Assembly (NCBI RefSeq): GCF_029893805.1
Contig: NZ_JARXYP010000002.1
Coordinates: 4,278,001 to 4,342,000 of the forward strand
DNA from: Streptomyces sp. SAI-135
GTDB taxonomy: Bacteria > Actinomycetota > Actinomycetes > Streptomycetales > Streptomycetaceae
Direction: 5' to 3'
Length of the DNA stretch: 64,000 nucleotides
In this document: piece after piece, positions 58,608 to 64,000 of the stretch
How the letters are laid out: each line of letters opens with the position of its first letter
Numbering within the stretch: the first letter of the stretch is position 1
Notes under the pieces: generated by a model
Seen by the model: the letters and a program-made list of their open reading frames with translations, nothing else
The model's database searches: none
What the model was told of the DNA's origin: nothing
Position numbers and translations under genes: made by a program

Positions 58608-58766
58608 ATGGCCGAATCCCCCAGCACTCCCCAGCCCGACCCCACGCAGGAACGCCCGACCGAGCAGCCCGCCGCGATCAGGACCCTGACGGTCATCGGC
58701 GCGTGCGGCTGCGGCTCGGGGTGCGGATGCGGGTGCCAGTCGGGCAACCCGTGCCAGTGCGGCTGA
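58608..58766 (+). CDS. Small Cys-rich peptide (52 aa)
   Basis: From ATG 58608, preceded by CAGGAGGG. A Pro/Glu/Thr-rich start (MAESPSTPQPDPTQERPTEQ) and a short hydrophobic bridge (IRTLTVIG) lead to ACGCGSGCGCGCQSGNPCQC, giving seven cysteines in the last 20 residues. It resembles metallothionein-like or leader-core peptide organisation, without a matching family. It has its own terminator 30 bp after the stop. No modification enzyme is adjacent. Confidence 0.7.
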   Translation: MAESPSTPQPDPTQERPTEQPAAIRTLTVIGACGCGSGCGCGCQSGNPCQCG

Positions 58767-58795
58767 AGCGGTACCGCTGGATCTCGTACGACCGT

Positions 58796-58825
58796 GAGGG
58801 GCCCCGGGTGATCCCGGGGCCCCTC
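58796..58825 (+). terminator. Terminator after the Cys-rich peptide
   Basis: GAGGGGCCCCGGG (58796-58808) and CCCGGGGCCCCTC (58813-58825) form a perfect 13-bp stem with a TGAT loop. Confidence 0.85.
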
Positions 58826-58929
58826 GTCGTCCCGGGTCGACCGGGCGGGCGAGGAGGGGGAGCATAGGAAGGAGGAGCGGGGGCGCAGGAGAGACCGTTC
58901 GGCTCGGGGATGGCAGGAAGGTGCAGGCC

Positions 58930-59178
58930 ATGGCGCGGTACATGGACGTACACCGTGGGATGCAGGGCATCACGGCCGACCAGCTGATGGAGGCCCACCA
59001 GGCCGACCTCGCGATAGAGAAGGAAGAGGGCGTGCACTTCGAGCGCGCCTGGGCGGACCCCGAGTCCGGCGTCGTGTACTGCCTCTCGGAGGCCCCGTCG
59101 GCGGAGGCGGTCCAGCGGATCCACGAACGGGCGGGCCACCGGGCGGACGAGGTGCACGCGGTGCCGTTGTCGGTTTGA
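58930..59178 (+). CDS. SCO4226-like nickel-binding protein (DUF4242)
   Basis: An 82-residue ferredoxin-like-fold protein from ATG 58930 (MARYMDVHRGMQGITADQL). Conserved His and Asp/Glu residues ('MDVHRGM', 'EAHQADLAIEKEEGVHFERAW') match the DUF4242 family, whose S. coelicolor member SCO4226 was shown structurally to bind nickel. It follows phoU and the Cys-rich peptide. Its physiological role is unclear. Confidence 0.87.
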   Translation: MARYMDVHRGMQGITADQLMEAHQADLAIEKEEGVHFERAWADPESGVVYCLSEAPSAEAVQRIHERAGHRADEVHAVPLSV

Positions 59179-59309
59179 CCCCGGACCGACGAGGTCACAC
59201 CCGGGCAGTCGACCGGCTCGACGCATGGAGTCCCCGTCGGCACACCGACGAGGACTCATGAACGGGGATCGACCACGGCCCGACGCGACTCCGTTCCAGG
59301 AGAGCAGCG

Positions 59310-60161
59310 ATGACAGCCATGGAGAGTTTCGACCTTCTGCAGCCGTACAAGATCGCTGAGGAGACGTTCGTCATCCCGTGGGCCCTTGAGGCCCCTCCGG
59401 TCGGCCACTTCCCGATGAACTCGATGGTGATCCGGGGAGCCGAACCGGTCCTTGTGGACACCGGGGCGCCCGCAGTGCGCTCCCAGTGGCTGGAGGCAGC
59501 CTGGTCCGTCGTGGATCCCCTGGACGTCCGGTGGATCTTCCTCACCCACGACGACCGCGACCACGCCGGCAACCTCCTCGCGGTCCTCGCGGAATGCCCG
59601 AACGCGACCCTGCTGACGACTTGGTTCTCCATCGGCCGCATGGCTGAGGAGTGGGAGACCCCCGTCAACCGGTGCCGCTTCATGACCGACGGCGACACCA
59701 TCGACGTGGGCGATCGCACCCTGGTCGCCAAGCGACCGCCTCTGTACGACAACCCCACGACCCGCGCCCTCTTCGACCCGAAGGCCGGTGTCCTGTGGGC
59801 CGTTGACACCTTCGCCACGAACGTGCCGACCCCTGTGCCCGAGACGGCGGCGCTGTCGCCGGACGAATTCCGCGACGGCCAGTTCTTCGGCGGACGGCTG
59901 GTCTCCCCCTGGGTCGCCCTGCTGGACTCCCAGAAGTTCGGCGCGGTCGTCGACGACTTCCAACACCTGAACGCCGAGGTCATCGCCGGCTGCCACTGCC
60001 CGGTCCTGCGCGGAGCCCAGATCTCCGAGGCCTACGACCTCCTCCGTCGACTCCCCGGGGTCCCCCCGTGGGCAGAGTTCACCCAGGCCGACCTGGATCA
60101 GTGGATGGCGGCGGCCGAGAGCTCGGTACCACCGGAACAGCCACGACCGTCGGGGACGTGA
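59310..60161 (+). CDS. MBL-fold metallohydrolase (flavodiiron-like subgroup)
   Basis: A 283-residue metallo-beta-lactamase-fold protein. The metal motif reads 'FLTHDDRDHAGNLLAVLA' (H-D-D-R-D-H instead of HxHxDH). It includes 'VDTGAPAVRSQWLEAAWSVV', a later Asp in 'GVLWAVDTFATNVP' and a His in 'IAGCHCPVLRG'. The substituted second His suggests an altered metal site as in flavodiiron-type domains, but no flavodoxin domain follows. The function is unknown. Confidence 0.85.
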   Translation: MTAMESFDLLQPYKIAEETFVIPWALEAPPVGHFPMNSMVIRGAEPVLVDTGAPAVRSQWLEAAWSVVDPLDVRWIFLTHDDRDHAGNLLAVLAECPNATLLTTWFSIGRMAEEWETPVNRCRFMTDGDTIDVGDRTLVAKRPPLYDNPTTRALFDPKAGVLWAVDTFATNVPTPVPETAALSPDEFRDGQFFGGRLVSPWVALLDSQKFGAVVDDFQHLNAEVIAGCHCPVLRGAQISEAYDLLRRLPGVPPWAEFTQADLDQWMAAAESSVPPEQPRPSGT

Positions 60162-60200
60162 CGGCGGCCGCTCGACGACACGACCGGCCGGGCTGGAAAT

Positions 60201-60236
60201 GCCTCCCACCGGCGGCGTATCGCGCGGGTGGGAGGC
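60201..60236 (+). terminator. Hairpin after the MBL gene
   Basis: GCCTCCCACC (60201-60210) and GGTGGGAGGC (60227-60236) form a 10-bp stem with a 16-nt loop, 39 bp after the stop at 60161. Confidence 0.65.
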
Positions 60237-60252
60237 TGGGTCGAGAGGGCTG

Positions 60253-60272
60253 CTTCTTCTTGCCCTGGGTCT
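60253..60272. repeat. 20-bp direct repeat, left copy
   Basis: CTTCTTCTTGCCCTGGGTCT here is identical to 61599-61618, 1,346 bp away. The pair brackets the DUF4760-like and GNAT genes. On the minus strand both encode a QGKKK-like string. Confidence 0.7.
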
Positions 60273-60353
60273 GGCGGGCCCGTTCTTCGGTACGTGCCTG
60301 TCGATGTCGGAAACAGCCCCGCGAGCTGCGCCTCTTCCGTAAAGTATCCGGCC

Positions 60354-60908
60354 GTGACGTCGTATGAACTGTGGTCCCTGGTTGGTTCGTTCGGCTCTCT
60401 AGTCGTCAGTGTCATCGCCTTCGGCGCACTGGCGTGGCAGCTGCTCCTCCTGTCCCGCGGCACAGCCCAAGATCACGACAGGCGGCGCAAGCAGGCAACC
60501 ATGGAGTACCTCACGGCCAATATGGACCGGCGGAAGGAGCTGTTCGATGAGGGGATACCGAATGAGCGCGATCATGGGGCCATCGCCGCTCTGATCAGTC
60601 TCTCGCTGTCAGGCGACCAGCAATCGACCAAGCTGATCAGTGCATACCTCACCACGTTCAACTTCCTGGCCGTAGGCGCGCAGACGGACGCCTTCGACCG
60701 AAGGGTCATCGACGAAGCTTGGGGCGGCCTCATCATCGCCGTGTGGAACAACTACCGGCCTTGGATCGAAGCGAAGCGACAGGACTACGGCGAGCCACGC
60801 GTGTGGGAGAACCTGGAGTGGCTGGCCGGCCAGATGGCCCCACGTCGGTCTGCCGCTCCCGCCGGAGAGGGCGGAAACCTGCCCCCGCAGGGACAACCGG
60901 TGCCGTAG
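60354..60908 (+). CDS. DUF4760-like single-span membrane protein
   Basis: A 184-residue protein from GTG 60354 (TSYELWSLVGSF). One N-terminal transmembrane helix (LVVSVIAFGALAWQLLLLS, about 14-32) is followed by a cytoplasmic helical domain ('EYLTANMDRRKELFDEG', 'LISAYLTTFNFLAVGAQ', 'WNNYRPWIEAKR'). This matches DUF4760-type proteins of unknown function. Lower-GC codon use than its neighbours hints at acquired DNA. Confidence 0.75.
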   Translation: MTSYELWSLVGSFGSLVVSVIAFGALAWQLLLLSRGTAQDHDRRRKQATMEYLTANMDRRKELFDEGIPNERDHGAIAALISLSLSGDQQSTKLISAYLTTFNFLAVGAQTDAFDRRVIDEAWGGLIIAVWNNYRPWIEAKRQDYGEPRVWENLEWLAGQMAPRRSAAPAGEGGNLPPQGQPVP

Positions 60909-60938
60909 AGAAGGCCCATGGGATCGACCGCCGGTCGT

Positions 60939-61505
60939 TCAGGTGCTGCCGATACGCGCAGGCTCCGGGGTCTCGTCCGTGAAGACATGCTCTGCCGGCC
61001 GGGTTTGGCGCTGAGCCAGCCAACCTGACACCCGAGGCCCCCCGTTGATCGCTGCCCCCTCCAGGACCGTACGGACGTGCTCGAACCCCTGACGGAGGTA
61101 GTACACCTGTAGGTCTTCGTTGGTTGTCCACGCGTCGAGCCGGAGCCATTTGGCCCCGGCTCGGTACGCACGGTCTCCGGCCCACTCGAGCAGACGTCCA
61201 CCGAGGTTCTGTCCGGCGTATGTGCGCGCCACGCTGAGCTTGCTGATGAACAGAGAGGGCTCGGCCAGTTCCTGCTCTGTCCAGAGCCCTTCTTCCACTT
61301 CGGGGGTCAGGGTGATCGCCGCCGCCGTCGCGTCACCGTCCAGGACCATGAACACAGTTCCCGCCCGGATGGTCTCCAACAGCTTGTCAGCGGGGTAGGG
61401 GCGTTGCCACTGGTCGATGCCGAGACGGGAGAGCCAAGCTGCAGCTTCCTCGCGGAAGGCCAGCAGCGTAGCGACGTCGACCGGCTGGGCAGGGATGATT
61501 CTCAC
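60939..61505 (-). CDS. GNAT-family N-acetyltransferase
   Basis: A 188-residue enzyme from GTG 61505. 'SKLSVARTYAGQNLGGRLLEWAGDRAYRAGAKWLRLDAW' contains the acetyl-CoA loop; 'YYLRQGFEHVRTV' is motif B. 'LGIDQWQRPYPADKL' is a frequent N-terminal feature of this subfamily. The substrate is unknown. It is convergent with the DUF4760-like gene. Confidence 0.88.
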   Translation of the reverse strand: MRIIPAQPVDVATLLAFREEAAAWLSRLGIDQWQRPYPADKLLETIRAGTVFMVLDGDATAAAITLTPEVEEGLWTEQELAEPSLFISKLSVARTYAGQNLGGRLLEWAGDRAYRAGAKWLRLDAWTTNEDLQVYYLRQGFEHVRTVLEGAAINGGPRVSGWLAQRQTRPAEHVFTDETPEPARIGST

Positions 61506-61540
61506 TGCGGACTCTCCCCAGGTGCACTGGGCCCAGGCCA

Positions 61541-61584
61541 TGAAAACGCCCCCGACTTGCACCATGTGCGCAGGTCAGGGGCGT
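61541..61584 (-). terminator. Intrinsic terminator (minus strand)
   Basis: On the minus strand ACGCCCCTGAC pairs with GTCGGGGGCGT (arms 61574-61584 and 61546-61556, one U-G) and is followed by TTTTC. It lies just after the TAG of a small gene remnant, not after any intact gene. Confidence 0.75.
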
Positions 61585-61595
61585 GATCACAAACC

Positions 61596-61691
61596 CTACT
61601 TCTTCTTGCCCTGGGTCTTGCCGGGGATCTTGGTGAGCTGGGTTTTGCTGGTCAGGTGCGTTGGGCTCGTGCGCCTGGTGGTCGTCGTTGG
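61596..61691 (-). pseudogene. 3' remnant of an unidentified gene
   Basis: A 31-codon frame without a start ends in LTKIPGKTQGKKK then TAG, followed at once by an intrinsic terminator. This looks like the 3' end of a lost gene. The last codons lie in the 20-bp direct repeat shared with 60253-60272, which could mark an old recombination point. The gene family is not identified. Confidence 0.35.
61599..61618. repeat. 20-bp direct repeat, right copy
   Basis: Identical to 60253-60272. It overlaps the end of the gene remnant at 61596-61691. Confidence 0.7.
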
Positions 61692-61769
61692 TCATCATTG
61701 GCCACTGCTGAGCGACCTCGGACGGCCCAGAGACGGCCCAGACAACGGCCCGGCCACCCTTTCGGCGGC

Positions 61770-62330
61770 CTACGAGCTGATGGGCAACTCCCGTGCCTGC
61801 TGACGTGCTTGGGCCCGGATCTCCTTCAAGCGAATGTGAAACGGGTTGTGGCGGTTCTGGTCGAGGTTCAGCGGGAGGTCGAGCTGAGAGATGAGCTGCG
61901 ACTCCAGCTCCCACGGTTCGCTCCGCTCGATCCAGCACACCCGCGCGTTGTCCGCCATCCACCGGGTCAAGGTGGCTTCGCCGACCTTGCCGAAAGTCAT
62001 CCGCTTGCCACTGCCCACGCGGCGCAGCTCAAGTCCGAGCAGACATCCGAGGGTGAGCCTCAGCGTCGAGCCAGCCGCGTTACCCCTGTAGTGGTAACGC
62101 ACCCGCTTGCGCAGGTTCTGCGTGCTGGTCCGGTTCGCCATGTACCGCGGAGCTATCCCAACGTAGAGCAGGCGCCCGGCGTCCAGGTCCGGGTGTGGCG
62201 GCTGCTTGAAGTGCCACCCATAGACCCCTGCCGTACCCGGCACTGGGCTCGGACGCTCCAATACCTCCGGTGCCGACCACAACCGAACAGGACTGACGAG
62301 AGCAGTAGCCTCCACGAAGCCTCCAGACAT
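61770..62330 (-). CDS. GIY-YIG nuclease-domain protein
   Basis: A 186-residue stand-alone protein. 'GVYGWHF' and 'RLLYVGIAPRYM' represent the GIY and YIG strands (about 35-65). 'NLRKRVRYHYRGNAAGSTLR' gives the catalytic Arg region, and 'ESQLISQLDLPLNLDQNRHNPF' holds the distal Glu and Asn. There is no DNA-binding partner domain. Such proteins occur in restriction or defence-like contexts; no methylase is adjacent. Confidence 0.85.
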   Translation of the reverse strand: MSGGFVEATALVSPVRLWSAPEVLERPSPVPGTAGVYGWHFKQPPHPDLDAGRLLYVGIAPRYMANRTSTQNLRKRVRYHYRGNAAGSTLRLTLGCLLGLELRRVGSGKRMTFGKVGEATLTRWMADNARVCWIERSEPWELESQLISQLDLPLNLDQNRHNPFHIRLKEIRAQARQQARELPISS

Positions 62331-62446
62331 GCGACGGTTGATCGTCGCAGGCTACTGGTCGACGCTGACAGAGCGTCTCCGGCTGCGTGACATGAGCTTG
62401 GGCGCTGCGAACGGCCCTGAACCAAGCTGAATGAGACGGGGACCCG

Positions 62447-62713
62447 ATGGAACGAGTGGAAGCCGAGCTGTTCACCGATGCCGGCAACGACGCTGTGGTG
62501 CGTCTGCCTGGCCGTCGCTTTCCTGGAGTCCTGGTCCAGGGCGACACCCTCAGGATCCTCTCCGCCGACGTGGCCGAGCTCGTCGAACTCTGCGCGGCCG
62601 GCGACCTGGAGGAAGCCCGCCAAGCGGCAAGGCTCCTCCAGGCGGAACTCGGGGCGAAGCTACAGCGCTACACCGATGCTCTCGACGCCCACGGAGAGCG
62701 ACACCCCTTCTGA
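62447..62713 (+). CDS. Small hypothetical protein (DUF6959-like)
   Basis: An 88-residue acidic protein from ATG 62447. 'NDAVVRLPGRRFPGVLVQGDTLRIL' forms a beta-strand region, followed by a long helix (about 38-80). It resembles the DUF6959 family found in streptomycete accessory regions. The function is unknown. Confidence 0.75.
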   Translation: MERVEAELFTDAGNDAVVRLPGRRFPGVLVQGDTLRILSADVAELVELCAAGDLEEARQAARLLQAELGAKLQRYTDALDAHGERHPF

Positions 62714-62906
62714 TCCGTAGCTCTGTAGAGATCGGTCATTGAAGGTCATACAGGTTGCCATGAGGTTCATACGGCTCAGGGTTGACCTCGGTCGGTTGCT
62801 GAGGTTGCTGTACTGCGTTGCTGTACGCGGAAACGGCCCTGAGAGCGCAGGTCCGTGACTGCGGTTCCGACGTACTCTGAACCGGCCTGTCTCCAGCAAC
62901 AGACAG

Positions 62907-63359
62907 CTAGTACCAATCTGTACAGACGATTTCACGACGGTTGCCCGCCTTGCCGCACGCCCGCATCACATACCCGGCGTCATTGTGAGCCACCGTATGC
63001 GCCTCGCGGCCGCCGCGCGGGATCTTGGTCACGTCCAACTGCTCCCAGCTCTGCCCGCCGTTGGCAGACCAGTCCACCCAAACCGAGTCACCACGTGAGC
63101 CGTTGGAGATGCGCCCCCACGCACACCGGGTACCGCTGTGATAGCGCAGTTCGATCTTCCGCCACCAGACCTCAGCAGTCCCCACCGTCGACATATAGCG
63201 CGGGTCCCAGAGGCTCGGGTTTCCACCGGCGGGGCACGTCCACCGATTGCCTGCTGCGGCCGGTGCGGCACTTCCGATCGGAATGATGATCGCGGCGCTC
63301 ACGACCAACGCCCAAGCCGTACCTATTCCAGCACCTCGTGAAACGCGCATAGCGGACAT
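62907..63359 (-). CDS. Secreted small protein (DUF2690-like)
   Basis: A 150-residue preprotein from ATG 63359. The signal peptide (MSAMRVSRGAGIGTAWALVV... ending in APAAAG, about 1-38) is Sec type. The mature part has four cysteines and the aromatic stretch 'KIELRYHSGTRCAWGRISNGSRGDSVWVDWS', matching the DUF2690/YjfA-type exported domain. An operator-like dyad cluster lies upstream. Confidence 0.85.
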   Translation of the reverse strand: MSAMRVSRGAGIGTAWALVVSAAIIIPIGSAAPAAAGNRWTCPAGGNPSLWDPRYMSTVGTAEVWWRKIELRYHSGTRCAWGRISNGSRGDSVWVDWSANGGQSWEQLDVTKIPRGGREAHTVAHNDAGYVMRACGKAGNRREIVCTDWY

Positions 63360-63799
63360 GACGATTCCCCCCTGCTGAAACCATCCGAACTGGATGGAAG
63401 TACTCAGCATGACCGTCACAAGTACTTCCGTCTCCCGCCATGAGCCCGCGCACGGGCGTACGGCTGGTTGCTCAGCTACGGCGTGCTCCCCCGCTGTACC
63501 TACGCACAGGGGCATACACGACAACGCCACCCCCCTCCCTTGGTTGCTGTCCCAGTCAGGCACGGGACAGCAACCTGCACGCTTTCCAACTGTGGTGGTG
63601 GGGCTTTGGGTCTCTCCTGAACGCCCGTGAACGGCGCTGAATGAGACGGAAACTGAGACGGGCAGCAGGACTACCAGCACACCTTGCCACTTCAGGCACA
63701 CGAGCGCCTTGGGAGTGCTTCACCATAGGAAATCACTGTTTGTCCTGCACGGGCTGGCTGCAGGTACCACGATGTACGCACCACCGTGAGAGGGCATCC
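63360..63799. other. Gene-free region with three inverted repeats
   Basis: About 440 bp with no supported gene. It includes CCATCC-GAACT-GGATGG (63381-63397), GGAAGTACT (63396-63404) paired with AGTACTTCC (63421-63429), and a 12-bp hairpin GGTTGCTGTCCC (63542-63553) with GGGACAGCAACC (63564-63575). The first two sit just upstream of the secreted-protein start and could be operators. The third could be a terminator or leader element. Confidence 0.6.
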
Positions 63800-64000
63800 A
63801 TGACCACCACCCTTGCCAAAGGCGGCAACGCTGTCTTGTCCGCAGCGGTCTGCCGCGTCACCCTCACCTCGCCCACTACGGGCATCGACGTTTCCGCTGT
63901 TCTGCTCGGGCAGGACGGCAAGGTGCGGAATGATGACGATCTGGTCTTCTACAACCACTCGTCGCAGGACGGGATCGTACTGAGCGGGCAGACGATCGTT
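63800..64000 (+). CDS. TerD-family protein, N-terminal part (runs off window)
   Basis: From ATG 63800 the frame MTTTLAKGGNAVLSAAVCRV to GQTIV stays open to the window end (67 residues). 'LAKGGN' and the Asp-rich 'GKVRNDDDLVFYNH' are TerD-domain features. It is more divergent from the typical TerD than the gene at 28580, so it may be a TerD-domain fusion. Confidence 0.85.
   Translation, partial: MTTTLAKGGNAVLSAAVCRVTLTSPTTGIDVSAVLLGQDGKVRNDDDLVFYNHSSQDGIVLSGQTIV

Noticed and set aside
58608..58766. Calling the Cys-rich peptide a RiPP precursor outright
   Set aside because: No modification, protease or transport genes are adjacent, so only a neutral description is supported.
61387..61962. 191-residue minus-strand frame across the GNAT start region
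   Set aside because: It overlaps the GNAT gene in another frame and its composition is not protein-like; only the short KKK-ending remnant looked meaningful.

Overview
This is high-GC actinobacterial chromosomal DNA. Gene content and order point strongly to Streptomyces: a groEL2 with a CIRCE operator, msiK, a carD-ispD-ispF-cysS block, phoR-phoP facing phoU, a nagK-nagA locus with a DasR-type operator, the diguanylate cyclase cdgB, whiJ-like regulator clusters and TerD proteins. Much of it reads as the counterpart of the S. coelicolor SCO4226 to SCO4307 interval, with accessory genes replacing some of it. That comparison is from memory and was not computed.

Layout. 1-5.7 kb: the end of a winged-helix-repeat protein, a small DUF4031 operon, an RpiR regulator with murQ (N-acetylmuramate recycling), then small enzymes. 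5.7-10.2 kb: esterase, phosphoesterase, old-yellow-enzyme flavoprotein. 10.2-14.9 kb: groEL2, a cold-shock protein, and thrC-cysO behind a SAM-I riboswitch. 14.9-18.1 kb: gpgS-otsA-otsB (glucosylglycerate and trehalose synthesis). 18.1-23.9 kb: a sugar-binding lipoprotein divergent from nagK-nagA-pfkB across one DasR-like site, then a membrane protein with a carbohydrate-binding-like tail. 24-29.2 kb: cdgB with a Crp-like palindrome upstream, flavin reductase, GNAT, ECF sigma factor with SnoaL-like tail, arfB, terD. 29.2-44.8 kb: the most accessory-looking part, with a whiJ-like cluster, Uma2 nuclease-fold protein, M1 peptidase, a 164-bp tandem repeat array, a pentapeptide protein, an FAD/quinone-reductase/MFS operon, a rhomboid-like protein, APH, GNAT, and an orphan response regulator.

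45-58.5 kb is core again: tRNA-Thr, msiK, a nucleotidyltransferase, a DoxX-type membrane protein, rlmB-cysS-ispF-ispD, carD, a lipoprotein, phoP-phoR and phoU with PHO boxes. 58.6-64 kb holds small genes: a Cys-rich 52-residue peptide, a SCO4226-like nickel-binding protein, an MBL-fold protein, a DUF4760-like protein, GNAT, a GIY-YIG protein, a DUF6959-like protein, a secreted protein, and the start of a second terD.

How it fits together: the shared themes are cell-wall and chitin amino-sugar catabolism (murQ, nagK, nagA, the lone binding protein, and MsiK as the general sugar-ABC ATPase), stress and osmolyte functions (groEL2, csp, trehalose and glucosylglycerate), and nutrient or developmental signalling (PhoRP, c-di-GMP, CarD). 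The best regulatory signals seen directly are the SAM-I riboswitch on thrC, the three-half-site CIRCE, DasR-like sites at nagK and msiK, PHO boxes, and a large AT-rich dyad over the rpiR start. I found no CRISPR array, rRNA, intact transposase or biosynthetic gene cluster, and no strongly supported wholly novel system. The most unusual items are the riboswitch-controlled thrC-cysO pair, the tandem array, the kinase-less response regulator and the Cys-rich peptide.
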